A DNA stretch of 64,000 nt from Bifidobacterium animalis subsp. animalis ATCC 25527 (GCF_000260715.1 NC_017834.1:682001-746000); one strand, 5' to 3'. Positions 17,667 to 26,927 are shown, counted from the first letter of the stretch. The notes: generated by a model not told the origin, from the sequence alone. Translations and numbers: made by a program.

Positions 17667-18178
17667 TGGAAGGGGAGCGGAAGATGGGCAATGCCGAAGA
17701 CGGTGCCGAACCGATTGCGCTCGACGGCAAGCAGATGCGCATGGATGCGCTTGCGGAATCGGTGTTCGAAGTGTATGTGGAGACGATTCGCGGCACCGGC
17801 CTCGACATCACGCCAACGGCGCCCGCTGCGGTGGACGAGCGAATCCTCGGACGTGTGCAGTCGGTGCTCGGCTCGACGTTCCTGACGTTCTTCGGCATAA
17901 CGCCGCGCGAACGATATGCCGACGTGTTCGAGCAGATCTCCGATTTCGCGTCGCGTTTCGCGAAAGACCATATTTTCCCGGACGGCAACAAGCGCACGGC
18001 GGTGAAGATGGCGCTCGCGATCCTCGCTATGCATGGCTGGAACGTGCGCGCAGACGATGCCGAGGAGCCGGAACGCAACGAGCTGTACCAGTGGGTGCAG
18101 AGCATCGTCACCGGCCGTTGCGATGCCGGGGAGCTCGCCGCTTTCCTGCGCGAGCACGCGGTGCGTTTGGAAGATTAG
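17666..18178 (+). CDS. Doc-like toxin (Fic/Doc family)
   Basis: A protein of about 170 residues. The complete active-site loop DHIFPDGNKR (His102, Asp106, Lys109, Arg110 counted from the ATG at 17666) matches the Doc consensus HxFx(D/A)NGNKR; phage P1 Doc phosphorylates EF-Tu, and this protein is expected to transfer a phosphate or nucleotide to a cellular target. Starts at GTG 17663, ATG 17666 or ATG 17684 are all possible; GGAG suits 17666 and GGGGAG suits 17684. It overlaps the Panacea antitoxin gene. Its 3' end overlaps the convergent acetyltransferase gene by 4 bases. Confidence 0.85.
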   Translation: MEGERKMGNAEDGAEPIALDGKQMRMDALAESVFEVYVETIRGTGLDITPTAPAAVDERILGRVQSVLGSTFLTFFGITPRERYADVFEQISDFASRFAKDHIFPDGNKRTAVKMALAILAMHGWNVRADDAEEPERNELYQWVQSIVTGRCDAGELAAFLREHAVRLED

Positions 18179-18654
18179 AGAATCTGCTCCATGCCGTATT
18201 TGTACACGCTCATGCCGAGTGACTCGTAGAACTTGACGGCGGCTGGATTCGCAGCCCAGGCGTTGAGCGTCACATTGTGGTAGCCGTGTGCACGTGCATA
18301 GTCGAGCACATGGTTGTACAGCTCAGTGCCCACGTGTTTGCCGCGCGCACGCTCGTCCACGCAGATGTCGTCGATATACAGCGTGCGAACCGGCTGCAGA
18401 TTGTTGGCGCCCGCATGATCCTCCTCCACACAGAACGCATAGCCGAGCAACGTGCCATCGGTGTCGGTTGCGACGAAAATCGGACGGGAATCGTCTGCGA
18501 TGATCTGTGCGAGTTCGGTGGGCGTGTATTTCGTCTTGCCCTCGACAAACAGGTCGGGGCGACCGTGTGCATGCACGTCGTTGACCTGACGCAACAGTTC
18601 CATGATGGCATCGATGTCGCCGGCGTTGGCATGACGGATGGTGAGGTTCGACAT
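18175..18654 (-). CDS. GNAT family N-acetyltransferase
   Basis: A 159-residue single-domain acetyltransferase. It starts MSNLTIRHANAGDIDAIMEL, with the acetyl-CoA-binding signature LYIDDICVDERARGKHVGTEL (R-x-x-G-x-G/A region) and a C-terminal NPAAVKFYESLGM motif. The acceptor is unknown. GAGGGA lies a few bases before the ATG. Its TAA stop overlaps the TAG of the convergent doc gene, an unusually tight junction. Confidence 0.88.
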   Translation of the reverse strand: MSNLTIRHANAGDIDAIMELLRQVNDVHAHGRPDLFVEGKTKYTPTELAQIIADDSRPIFVATDTDGTLLGYAFCVEEDHAGANNLQPVRTLYIDDICVDERARGKHVGTELYNHVLDYARAHGYHNVTLNAWAANPAAVKFYESLGMSVYKYGMEQIL

Positions 18655-18720
18655 GATTCCCTCGTGTTTCTGCAGGGTTGCTTTCGGTTATTCAGTGTAG
18701 ATTCCGGTGTGGCCGCCAAC

Positions 18721-18996
18721 TCAGCCGATGAGCCACTTCGCGTTGCTCAGGCTGTGCAGCGGGATGAACGGGATGAGAATCGGTGTGTGTTTGGAATAGT
18801 GCCGGTATTGCGGGTCGTCTGCATATTCCTTGCTCTGTCGCAGCTCGAGTCTGCGCGCGCCGCTGAACATGATGAGCAGGGCGGTGCCTATGGCCGCGAT
18901 GGAGAAGCCGTAGCCTATGGAGATGAACCAGATGTAGCGGTGGAATCCCACGACGCTGACTGCCAGCGCCACTAGGAAAATAATCAAGAATGTCAT
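18721..18996 (-). CDS. Small membrane protein
   Basis: A 91-residue protein with two hydrophobic segments (about residues 1-18 and 24-45) and a basic C-terminal part (RQSKEYADDPQYRHYSKHTPILIPFIPL). That tail loosely resembles the end of DUF1295/steroid-reductase-like membrane proteins, which are much longer, so this may be a reduced or truncated relative. A stop codon lies directly upstream in frame, so the ATG at 18996 is the earliest start. Function is unknown. Confidence 0.55.
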   Translation of the reverse strand: MTFLIIFLVALAVSVVGFHRYIWFISIGYGFSIAAIGTALLIMFSGARRLELRQSKEYADDPQYRHYSKHTPILIPFIPLHSLSNAKWLIG

Positions 18997-19103
18997 ACTT
19001 CAAGCGTATCCGTGTGGCATGGGACACCGCGGGTTTATGGTGAATAGAGCCGTAGGCGCATTTAGCCGTTTCGGGTGGAATGCGCCCACGCAGGGTGTGT
19101 GGA

Positions 19104-20183
19104 TCAGAATGCTTCGACGGTGCGCATCGCATCGATGATCTGGTCGGCGGTCACGTCGGGGACGGCCGCGTGGAACGGGGAGCCTGGAGCTGCGGCGAAA
19201 TCGGCCACCGTCTTGAGGTTCTCGTCGGTGAACGGCAGATTCATCTGCTTCCAGGAGTGGGGAAGCCCGATCTTGTTATAGAAGGGCAGTAGATTGCGAG
19301 CCTCGTCTTCCTTGCCTTCGGCCACGAGCTGCACCAGCACGCCGTACGCCACTTTCTCTCCGTGCATCGTTTCCGCGGATCCGGGGATTCTGGTCAGCCC
19401 GTCGTGCACGGTGTGGGCGCCGGATTCGCGGGCTCGCACGCCGCCGAAGCCGCCTACGGTGCCGGCGATGCCGATGATCGTGTCGATCAGTGTGCGTACA
19501 TGCCCGTTGGCATAGTCTCCGGCGCGCAATGCGTCGAGTGCGGGCACGCTTTCCTCGAGCAGCAGGTCATGGCTCAGCTTCGCGCCCTGATAGGCAAGCC
19601 TGTCGAACACGCTCAGATCGTCGGCCTGCTCGAACACCGGCGCCGATTCGTACCATTTCGCCACCGTGTCTCCTATGCCGCCGACGATCTTCTCGGGCGG
19701 CGCCTGCGCGATTAGCGCCGAATCGACGAGCAGGGCGACGCTCTGCCGTGGGTGCACCGGAACGCCGAGGAAGCGGTGTTCGTCGTCATAGTTCACCGAG
19801 TACGGTGAGTAGGCCGCGCATGCGCAGGCCAGTGTGGGGACGATGATCAGGTCGACGTTCATCATCTCGGCCACGTTCTTTGCAGTGTCCGACAGTTTGC
19901 CGGCGCCAATGGCAATGATTGCGTCCGCGTCGAGCGCCTTCGCCTGCTCGGCGAGTTCGCGTGCGTTGCGTTCGCTCGACGAACCGTCGTACCGCAGAAC
20001 GGGTGCGAAGAACTCGTCTTCTCCCGTATAGTCGAGGAACGCGTCGGCGGATTTGACGCCGGTGATGATGACGGGGTGGGCATAGTCCTCGATGTACTTG
20101 CGGACCTCTTTGGCCACTCCCGGTGTGCTGATGTAACGGTTGGGGCCGGGACGGACGTCGGAATCCTGAACATTGGTTGCCAT
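19104..20183 (-). CDS. Iron-containing alcohol dehydrogenase family, glycerol dehydrogenase-like
   Basis: A 359-residue oxidoreductase of the GldA-like branch. Visible features are a nucleotide-binding region AIIAIGAGKLSDTAKNVAE, the VPTLACACAAYSPYSVNY segment after the first domain, and metal ligands in GIGDTVAKWYES, GAHTVHDGLTRI and TMHGEKVAYG (Asp and two His). It would oxidise glycerol or a related polyol with NAD. Glycerol itself is not proven, and sn-glycerol-1-phosphate dehydrogenases are related. Start ATG 20183 has an AAGAAGAG stretch upstream. It is divergent from luxS. Confidence 0.82.
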   Translation of the reverse strand: MATNVQDSDVRPGPNRYISTPGVAKEVRKYIEDYAHPVIITGVKSADAFLDYTGEDEFFAPVLRYDGSSSERNARELAEQAKALDADAIIAIGAGKLSDTAKNVAEMMNVDLIIVPTLACACAAYSPYSVNYDDEHRFLGVPVHPRQSVALLVDSALIAQAPPEKIVGGIGDTVAKWYESAPVFEQADDLSVFDRLAYQGAKLSHDLLLEESVPALDALRAGDYANGHVRTLIDTIIGIAGTVGGFGGVRARESGAHTVHDGLTRIPGSAETMHGEKVAYGVLVQLVAEGKEDEARNLLPFYNKIGLPHSWKQMNLPFTDENLKTVADFAAAPGSPFHAAVPDVTADQIIDAMRTVEAF

Positions 20184-20498
20184 GGATGTGCTCTTCTTTG
20201 CGAGATGAAACGGATATGTATAGGTGGCATGCCGCGGCAGAGCGGCAGTGGTCTGGATTCACAGGCCCATGCGTGCTATCTGCGGTCACGCGCATGTGCC
20301 CCGCGGTGAAGAGCTTGTGGCAACCGCGGTGTGTTGAGGACAATAGTAGGCAATCTGTTGACCAGGTCAGCCTGAAGTGAATAATTGGATAAACAAAAAA
20401 AGATTGCCTAGTAAAGATGTGCGGGCAGGTGCTGGAAGCGACGGCGGGTGCCGGCGCTACACTGAGTGGGACATACTGTTACAACGGAAAGGGCGGTC
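20184..20498. promoter_or_regulatory. gldA-like/luxS divergent intergenic region with inverted repeat
   Basis: This 315-base divergent spacer carries a perfect 10-bp inverted repeat, TAGGCAATCT at 20347-20356 and AGATTGCCTA at 20401-20410, around a 44-base AT-rich loop. A TACACT near 20457 could be the luxS -10 box, but no good -35 is seen. The repeat could be a regulator site or a leader hairpin in either direction. No ORF or known riboswitch recognised. Confidence 0.45.
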
Positions 20499-20999
20499 AT
20501 GGCAGACGAACCGAATACGCAGAGCAAGCCGGTGGTCGAAAGCTTCCAGCTCGACCATACGAAGGTGAAGGCGCCTTATGTGCGCTACATCGATACGGAG
20601 ACCGGCCCGAACGGCGATGTGATCTCGAACTACGACCTGCGCCTGGTGCAGCCGAACGAGAACGCGATTCCGACGGGTGGGCTGCATACGATCGAACATA
20701 CGATTGCAGTGCTGCTGCGCGAGCGCATCCCCGGCTACATCGACTGCTCCCCATTCGGCTGCCGCACCGGATTCCACCTGCTCACGTGGGGGGAGCATTC
20801 CACCGAGGACGTCGCCAAGGCACTCAAGGAATCGCTCGAATTCATCGCGAATGAAGCCACGTGGGACGACGTTCCCGCCACAACCATCGAAAGCTGCGGC
20901 AACTACCGCGACCACAGCCTGTTCACGGCGAAGGAATGGGCGAAGGACATTCTGGCCCAAGGCATCAGCTCCGATCCGTTCGAGCGCAAAGTGGTCTGA
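20499..20999 (+). CDS. luxS: S-ribosylhomocysteine lyase LuxS
   Basis: Converts S-ribosylhomocysteine to homocysteine and the autoinducer-2 precursor DPD in the activated methyl cycle. It has 166 residues from the ATG at 20499, preceded by a GGAAAGGGCGG stretch. The metal site HTIEH (His63, His67), the catalytic region [11 protein letters not shown] and the [11 protein letters not shown] segment with the third metal ligand Cys are all present, so it should be active. Homocysteine made here could feed the cbs/metB pair at 3.1-5.4 kb. Transcribed alone, with a terminator-like hairpin after it. Confidence 0.96.
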   Translation: MADEPNTQSKPVVESFQLDHTKVKAPYVRYIDTETGPNGDVISNYDLRLVQPNENAIPTGGLHTIEHTIAVLLRERIPGYIDCSPFGCRTGFHLLTWGEHSTEDVAKALKESLEFIANEATWDDVPATTIESCGNYRDHSLFTAKEWAKDILAQGISSDPFERKVV

Positions 21000-21017
21000 G
21001 TCTTCCCGGGAATGTTC

Positions 21018-21054
21018 ATATGCGCCGTTATATAGCAGGCGGCGCATATATTGT
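21018..21054 (+). terminator. Terminator-like hairpin after luxS
   Basis: ATATGCGCCG pairs with CGGCGCATAT around a 12-base loop, 18 bases after the luxS stop, followed by ATTGTGTG. The stem is strong; the T-run is poor. Confidence 0.6.
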
Positions 21055-21111
21055 GTGAGCCGGAATGCCATACAGGCTGTGCAGGAATTCGCGAATGAGA
21101 GGAGAAACGGT

Positions 21112-21636
21112 ATGCAGGACGCCACGAACCGGCGCTTTCGCCACGCGACCATGAAGGACTACCCTCAGATGGAGCGCATCTACGCGCATGCCCGCGAACT
21201 CATGGCGCGCAATGGGAATCCGACGCAGTGGGGGAACGCGTTCCCGAAGCCGCAGACGGTGAAGGAAGACATTCGCGAGCACCGGGCGATCCTGCTGGTA
21301 GACACTTTGGGCGGCAAGGAACGCATCCTCGCACAGTTCGCGCTGTGCCCGGGGCTGGACCCGACCTATGCGAAGATCGAAGGCGCGTGGCTCGACAACG
21401 ACTCCTACGTGACGATCCACCGCATCGCCTCGTCGGGCCTGGTGCGCCATGCCGCGCGCGACTGCATCGAATGGTGCCTCAAACACTATGGCAATGTGCG
21501 CGTGGACACACACCCCAACAACAAGGCCATGCAGCATGTGCTCGAAAGCTGCGGATTCGCCCGTTGCGGCCTGATCCAGCTCATCGACCGCACCGAAGAC
21601 ACGACGCGCATCGCCTACCAGCGCCACGAGTGGTGA
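21112..21636 (+). CDS. GNAT family N-acetyltransferase
   Basis: A 174-residue acetyltransferase (RFRHATMKDYPQMERIYAHARELMARNGNPTQW...). The C-terminal half has VRHAARDCIEWCLKHYGNVRVDTHPNNKAMQHVLESCGF, a typical GNAT end with the N-x-x-x/M-x-x-x-L-x-x-x-GF motif (fragments, positions about 120-160). The long FPKPQTVKEDI insertion after the first helices is seen in GNATs of Gram-positive bacteria of unknown substrate. The ATG at 21112 follows a strong GAGGAGAAA site; the open frame upstream belongs to the luxS shadow. Confidence 0.85.
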   Translation: MQDATNRRFRHATMKDYPQMERIYAHARELMARNGNPTQWGNAFPKPQTVKEDIREHRAILLVDTLGGKERILAQFALCPGLDPTYAKIEGAWLDNDSYVTIHRIASSGLVRHAARDCIEWCLKHYGNVRVDTHPNNKAMQHVLESCGFARCGLIQLIDRTEDTTRIAYQRHEW

Positions 21637-21720
21637 GCCAATGGGCCCGTGGAATGCGGGTCCGTGCCCCACGCATACCCGCTTACACACTCGTCATACG
21701 AACAGGCCACAATGGTGTGC

Positions 21721-23079
21721 ATGAGCGTGAGTGCACTTGAAGAATGGCAGTTTTCCTCCAAACAGGGCGAGCGCAACTATAATCAGGCGCTGCGTGAATA
21801 CCCTGCGCAAGTGATCGTCGATCTCGCCGCGTTGCGAGACAACATGCGCCACTTGGTCGACATCACCAACCGCGAGGGCGGTCCCACCGAGGTGATGGGA
21901 GTGGTGAAGGCCGATGCGTATGGGCACGGTCTGGTCCCCTCCGCTTTGGCAGCACTCGCTGGCGGCGCCACGTGGCTCGGCGTGGCGCAGGCCCGCGAGG
22001 CGCTCGCATTGCGCAATGCCGGCATTGGCGTTGATCGGGCCCGCGTGCTCACGTGGGTGAACAATCCGCTGCATGCCCCCTACGATGACCTCATTGCCGC
22101 CGATGTGGACCTTTCGGTGGCCACCCCGACTGCGATCCAGAAGATTGCCGAGGCCGCGCGAGCCGTGGGCAAGCCAGCGCGCGTGCACATCAAGGTGGAC
22201 ACCGGCTTCGGGCGCAACGGGTTCACACTGGTCCAGATCGACTCCGCCATCGACTTGCTGCTGCCGCTGGCCGACGAAGGGGTGTTCGAGATCGTGGGCC
22301 AATGGAGCCATCTGGCGGTGGCGGATGCCCCTGCCGTCGGCGAGTTCGTCGAGAAAACCGACGAACAGATTCGGGTATTCGAGGAGTTCACCTCGCGCCT
22401 GCACGCACGGGGAATCGAGCCGCAAATTCGGCATCTCGCCAACACGGCTGCCACACTGAGCCGCCCCGAGATTCATTACGACCTGGTGCGACCGGGCGTC
22501 GCGTTGTATGGCTATGAGGCGGACCCGGCAATGGGCACGCCGTCGAAGTACGAGCTCAGGCCGGCGATGACGTTGCAGGCGCAACTGAGCTCCGTGAAGA
22601 ACGTGGGCGCCGGTGAGGGTCTGTCCTATGGGCGCGTGTATGTGACCGATGAGCCTACGAGTGCGGCGATTGTGCCGGTGGGCTATGCGGATGGCATTCA
22701 CCGTTCCGCCTCGGGATTCAACGAGGCCGGTTCGAAGCACGTGAACAAGCCGGGCGCGCCGGTGCGGGTGATGACACGCGATGGTGCGCGCATATTCCAC
22801 GTGAGCGGCCGCGTGTGCATGGACCAGTTCATACTCGACCTGCATGGCGACGCCGAGAACATGGGTGTGCATATAGGCGATACGGTGGAGCTGTTCGGGC
22901 CGGGGCGTGGCGAGGACTATCTTGAGCCGACCGCCGACGACTGGGCGCGGGCGGCCGATACGATCAGCTATGAGATCTTCACCTGTTTGCGCAACCGTGT
23001 GCCGCGGTTGTATGCGAACGCGTTCGAAGTGCTCGACGAGACGGACCTAGGCAAGCTCGACCAGAGCACACTGCTGTGA
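21721..23079 (+). CDS. alr: Alanine racemase
   Basis: PLP-dependent racemase supplying D-alanine for peptidoglycan, about 452 residues and slightly long for Alr. The PLP lysine is in MGVVKADAYGHG. The catalytic tyrosine region is GLSYGR with GYADGIHRS, and PGVALYGYEAD and VSGRVCMDQF are also conserved. The first candidate starts (21649, 21712, 21721) are close; I prefer ATG 21721, as the sequence before it is poorly conserved in character, but no strong ribosome-binding site decides it. It precedes dnaG on the same strand by about 100 bases. Confidence 0.9.
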   Translation: MSVSALEEWQFSSKQGERNYNQALREYPAQVIVDLAALRDNMRHLVDITNREGGPTEVMGVVKADAYGHGLVPSALAALAGGATWLGVAQAREALALRNAGIGVDRARVLTWVNNPLHAPYDDLIAADVDLSVATPTAIQKIAEAARAVGKPARVHIKVDTGFGRNGFTLVQIDSAIDLLLPLADEGVFEIVGQWSHLAVADAPAVGEFVEKTDEQIRVFEEFTSRLHARGIEPQIRHLANTAATLSRPEIHYDLVRPGVALYGYEADPAMGTPSKYELRPAMTLQAQLSSVKNVGAGEGLSYGRVYVTDEPTSAAIVPVGYADGIHRSASGFNEAGSKHVNKPGAPVRVMTRDGARIFHVSGRVCMDQFILDLHGDAENMGVHIGDTVELFGPGRGEDYLEPTADDWARAADTISYEIFTCLRNRVPRLYANAFEVLDETDLGKLDQSTLL

Positions 23080-23187
23080 TGTGCCTGTACACCGCCATTG
23101 CATGAATCGCCGCGAAGGCGCGCAGATTCTGCGGAAAATACGCCGACGCCACGGGGAATCCTTCGGTTGCCTGATATGCTATGCCAC

Positions 23188-25269
23188 ATGGCCGGGATGA
23201 TTAAGAAGGAAGACATTGAGCGCGTGCGCAACGCGGCGGATCTGTACGACATCGTCTCCGCCACGGTGGCGCTCAAGCCCTCGGGTGTGGGCGCCTATGT
23301 GGGCCTGTGCCCGTTCCACGACGAGCGCACGCCGAGTTTCAACGTGCGCCCGTCGGTCGGCTCATGGCATTGCTTCGGCTGTGGTCGTGGCGGTGACGTG
23401 TTCAAGTTCGTGCAGGAGCAGGAGAACATAGACTTCCGCGAGGCGGTGGAACTGCTTGCCGACAAGTACCATATCGAGCTGCATTACGAGAACGCCGGCG
23501 GCGCGAACGACTCGCACAGGGGCACCAAGCGCGCGCGTCTTCTCGAGGCGAACGAGGAGGCCCAGAAGTTCTTCGTGAGCCAGATCCTCACCGAGGAGGC
23601 GCTGCCTGCCCGCAAGCTGCTCGCTGGCCGCAATTTCTCGCAGCAGGACTGCGCGCGGTTCGGTTGCGGGTATGCGCCACAGGGTTGGGACAACCTGGTG
23701 CGTCACCTGGCCGACAAGGGCTTCACCCAACAGGAGATGCTCGACGCCGGGCTCGCGCGCCAAGGGGCCCGGGGCATATACGATTACTTCCGCGGCCGTG
23801 CCACATGGCCCATTCGCGACTCGACCGGCCGTACCCTCGGGTTCGGCGCCCGCAAGCTCTACGACGACGATTCGATCGCCGCGAAATACATCAACACGCC
23901 CGACACCCAGCTCTACCACAAGAACCAGGTGCTCTACGGCATCGACCTGGCCAAGCCGCAGATCGTGAAGAAACGCCAGGTCGTGATCGTCGAAGGGTAC
24001 ACCGATGTGATGGCGATGCATCTGGCGGGCGTGGACACCGCCGTGGCCACCTGCGGCACCGCCTTCGGCGAGGAGCATGCGAAGATTGTGCGCCGGCTCA
24101 TCTCCGACGATTCGCTTGGCGGCGTGCAGCTCACCGGTCCGCTCAGGGTGGAAGGCGAACCGCTGAGCTCGCGCATCGTATTCACCTTCGACGGCGACGC
24201 GGCCGGCCAAAAGGCCGCATTGCACGCCTTCGGCCTTGATTCCTCGTTCCAGACGCAGACCTTCGTGGCCGTGGCCGACAACAACCTCGACCCCTGTGAC
24301 CTGCGCATCGAGCGCGGCGATGACGCGTTGCGCGCCCTCGTGGTCAATGCCCGGCCGTTGTACGACTTCGTGATCGACGTGGCCATAGGCAAGTTCGACA
24401 CCCAATACGGCACCGGCCAGATGGGTGCCGTCAAGGCAGTGGCGCCCCTGATCGCGCGCATCAAAGACAAGAGCCTGCTCGACCTCTACACGCGCAAGGC
24501 TGCCCGCAGGATCGGCATCGATCTGGCGATTCTGCAGCGTGAGGTGCAATCCGCACGGCGTGCGCAGCATGTGCCGAATGAGGACGCCTATGCGTCACGC
24601 CAACGCGGCTACGACCGCACTTACGAGCGTGAACGCGAACAGCCTCAGGTCAACGAGGCGCGTATGCGTGAAATCGAGCGCGACAATGCGAGGTCCCAGC
24701 ATTTTTATCGCATCGACGACAACGTGTTCATCACCGAGATGCAGTTCATGGCCACGCTGGTGCAGATTCCGCGCGCCGTCAACGCCGAGCTGTTCAAGGC
24801 GCTCACCGTGCACTGCTTCTCCACGCCGGTGTTCCAGACGATGTTCGAGGCGGTGGAGGCCGCCGGCGGTCTTCCGGAACCCGGCACGTCGCCCGGGCAG
24901 TGGCTCCACGCCCTTACCAAGGCTGGAGGCCCGCTGCTGGCACCGGTCATCACCGAGCTGGCCGTGATGAATCTGCCGTTGCCCCAGAACATGGCGAACG
25001 GCAATGCGGCCCAGACGGGCCAACAGGAGCCGGGCAGCCAGTCCGCCCAACCGATGCCCGAGGCAAGCGCGGAGCAGAGGCAATATGCCAACCAGCTCAC
25101 CGCCAGCCTCATCGACACCGGTTACATGCGAAGAATTGGCATGCTGCGCCAGCAGGCGAGTCGTGCGACGAACACGCATGACCAGATCCGGTTGTTCGGC
25201 GCGATCACCGAGGTCGAGCGCGAGCGCAAGGACCTGCAGTCGCAGATCTTCGGATCCGCGGCCGGCTGA
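23188..25269 (+). CDS. dnaG: DNA primase DnaG
   Basis: Synthesises RNA primers for DNA replication; 693 residues. The N-terminal CHC2 zinc ribbon is clear (Cys41, His44, Cys62, Cys65 in CPFHDERTPSF and WHCFGCGRGGD). The RNA polymerase domain starts around ARFGCGYAPQGWDNL, and the TOPRIM motifs are VIVEGYTDVMAMHLAG and FTFDGDAAGQKAA. The C-terminal DnaB-binding region is less conserved and includes a Gln-rich linker. ATG 23188 (MAGMIKKEDIERV) is chosen over ATG 23176 and 23197 because the conserved N-terminus begins there. The gene is intact. Confidence 0.95.
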   Translation: MAGMIKKEDIERVRNAADLYDIVSATVALKPSGVGAYVGLCPFHDERTPSFNVRPSVGSWHCFGCGRGGDVFKFVQEQENIDFREAVELLADKYHIELHYENAGGANDSHRGTKRARLLEANEEAQKFFVSQILTEEALPARKLLAGRNFSQQDCARFGCGYAPQGWDNLVRHLADKGFTQQEMLDAGLARQGARGIYDYFRGRATWPIRDSTGRTLGFGARKLYDDDSIAAKYINTPDTQLYHKNQVLYGIDLAKPQIVKKRQVVIVEGYTDVMAMHLAGVDTAVATCGTAFGEEHAKIVRRLISDDSLGGVQLTGPLRVEGEPLSSRIVFTFDGDAAGQKAALHAFGLDSSFQTQTFVAVADNNLDPCDLRIERGDDALRALVVNARPLYDFVIDVAIGKFDTQYGTGQMGAVKAVAPLIARIKDKSLLDLYTRKAARRIGIDLAILQREVQSARRAQHVPNEDAYASRQRGYDRTYEREREQPQVNEARMREIERDNARSQHFYRIDDNVFITEMQFMATLVQIPRAVNAELFKALTVHCFSTPVFQTMFEAVEAAGGLPEPGTSPGQWLHALTKAGGPLLAPVITELAVMNLPLPQNMANGNAAQTGQQEPGSQSAQPMPEASAEQRQYANQLTASLIDTGYMRRIGMLRQQASRATNTHDQIRLFGAITEVERERKDLQSQIFGSAAG

Positions 25270-25361
25270 GTCGATACACCAGGCCGAGCCGCCGCCTGCC
25301 GTGACCGTTTTGACTCTGTGGAAAACTTTTTTGGGCAAAACGGTCGGCAACGAACGGCAAT

Positions 25362-25377
25362 ATTTGCAAGTGCAAAT
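25362..25377. promoter_or_regulatory. 16-bp perfect palindrome upstream of transporter
   Basis: ATTTGCAAGTGCAAAT is a perfect inverted repeat about 105 bases before the transporter ATG. Its size and symmetry fit a dimeric regulator (TetR- or LacI-like) site; the regulator is not in this window as far as I can see. Confidence 0.45.
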
Positions 25378-25483
25378 GGCGTCATCCACACGTATTTGGT
25401 CGGGAAAACCGTGCACGAAATCCCATGTGGCACCGGTATTTCGTGTAGGATAGTAACGTTTTCGACAGAGTGTGGAGGAGTGA

Positions 25484-26677
25484 ATGCGACATCGTGTGGG
25501 TGCATTCCTGCGTGGCGAAACCATTCTCATAGTGGCTACGTTGCTCGCATTGATTTCCTGTTTCATTGTTCCCCCCGACTGGCACTATCGCGAATACGTG
25601 CATGTGAGCACCATCGCGCAGCTGATCTGCCTCATGCTCGTCGTATGCGGGCTGCAGCGCGTGGGCGTGTTCCGCATCATCGGCGCGAAGCTGCTCGAAC
25701 ATGTGGGCACGGCGCGTGGGCTCGTGCTCACGCTCATCTCGCTCACGTTCTTCTCGTCCATGCTCATCACGAACGATGTCGCATTGCTCACATTCGTGCC
25801 GTTCGCACTCGCCGTGCTCAAGATGGCGAAGATGGAGGACCGCGCGATTCTCGTGTGCACATTGATGACGATCGGGGCGAACACGGGCAGCATGCTCACG
25901 CCGATCGGCAATGCCCACAATCTCTACTTCAAGGCGCTCACCGGCATGTCCACCGGGCATTTCCTGTCGGTGATGGGGCCCTATACGGCGGTCTCGGCGG
26001 CGATGCTCATTGCCATCACCTGCATTGTGTTCCGCGGGCGCAGGCTCGAGGGCATCAGCGGCATGGACTCCAAATCGATCGAGCATGGCGTGCTTGCGCC
26101 GGATTCCACGAAACCGCAGCCCGACGAGATCCACGTCACCGGCTACGGCGCCGGTTATGGCGGCTGGCGCGTGATTGTCTACGCCATCACGTTCATCGTC
26201 TGCGTGCTCGCCGTGAGCGACCTCATTCCGCTCTGGGTCATGTGCGTGGTCGTGTTCGCCGTCATGATGGTGTGCGACCGCCGCTCGTTCCGCCACGCGG
26301 ACTGGGGCCTGCCGCTCACGTTCATCATGTTCTTCATTTTCATCGGCAACATGAGGCGTGTGCCCGAATTCGCCCAGCTCGCGCAACAGTGCGTGGGCGT
26401 GCACCCGCTCGGCGTCTCGATTCTGTTCAGCCAGGTGATCTCCAACGTGCCGACCTCGCTGCTGCTCGCCGGCTTCTCGAACGCCTACGTACCACTCATC
26501 ATCGGCACGAACCTCGGTGGCTTGGGCACGCTCATCGCCTCGATGGCTTCGCTCGTCACCTACAAGCATTTCACGAAGATGTATCCCAACCAAAAAGGCA
26601 AGTACCTCAAGGAGTACACGAGCTTCTGTGCGCTGTTCCTGCTCGTGCTGTTCGGTCTGAGCTGCATTCTCGAATAG
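25484..26677 (+). CDS. Ion transporter superfamily permease (SLC13/CitMHS/ArsB-like)
   Basis: A 397-residue integral membrane protein with about 10-11 hydrophobic segments. The two family hallmark loops are present as pseudo-repeats: LITNDVALLTFVP with NTGSMLTPIGNAHNLY, and VISNVPTSLLLAGF with GTNLGGLGTLIASMASLV. Such re-entrant Asn/Pro/Gly loops carry anion or cation substrates in the ArsB/NhaD, citrate and SLC13 groups; the real substrate cannot be given. A GGAGGAG site precedes the ATG at 25484. Transcribed alone, with a palindrome (25362-25377) in its upstream region. Confidence 0.85.
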   Translation: MRHRVGAFLRGETILIVATLLALISCFIVPPDWHYREYVHVSTIAQLICLMLVVCGLQRVGVFRIIGAKLLEHVGTARGLVLTLISLTFFSSMLITNDVALLTFVPFALAVLKMAKMEDRAILVCTLMTIGANTGSMLTPIGNAHNLYFKALTGMSTGHFLSVMGPYTAVSAAMLIAITCIVFRGRRLEGISGMDSKSIEHGVLAPDSTKPQPDEIHVTGYGAGYGGWRVIVYAITFIVCVLAVSDLIPLWVMCVVVFAVMMVCDRRSFRHADWGLPLTFIMFFIFIGNMRRVPEFAQLAQQCVGVHPLGVSILFSQVISNVPTSLLLAGFSNAYVPLIIGTNLGGLGTLIASMASLVTYKHFTKMYPNQKGKYLKEYTSFCALFLLVLFGLSCILE

Positions 26678-26853
26678 CATGCGGATGGTGGTGTGATGAT
26701 GGTGCTGTTGCGAAACGGGAGGTCGGAGTGCTGTGCGGCATGCTCATGGCGGTGGTCGGCAACTTCGCGATGCTCGCCGCCAAGCGGATTCGCAGCCGTG
26801 CCTATGCGACTGGCGTGCGCTGTGCAGCCCTATGGCTATACTAGGTACGGCTT

Positions 26854-26927
26854 GGCCCCGTAGCTCAGCTGGATAGAGCATGTGACTTCTAATCTCAAGG
26901 TCGACGGTTCGAGCCCGTCCGGGGTCA
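26854..26927 (+). tRNA. tRNA-Arg (anticodon TCT)
   Basis: A 74-base cloverleaf. Acceptor GGCCCCG (26854-26860) pairs with CGGGGTC (26920-26926), including one G-T pair, and the discriminator is A at 26927. The D-arm has GCTC/GAGC and the T-arm is GACGG-TTCGAGC-CCGTC. The anticodon TCT is at 26888-26890 in loop CTTCTAA. The anticodon stem has one T-T mismatch (26883/26895). No CCA is encoded. It reads AGA codons. Confidence 0.92.
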
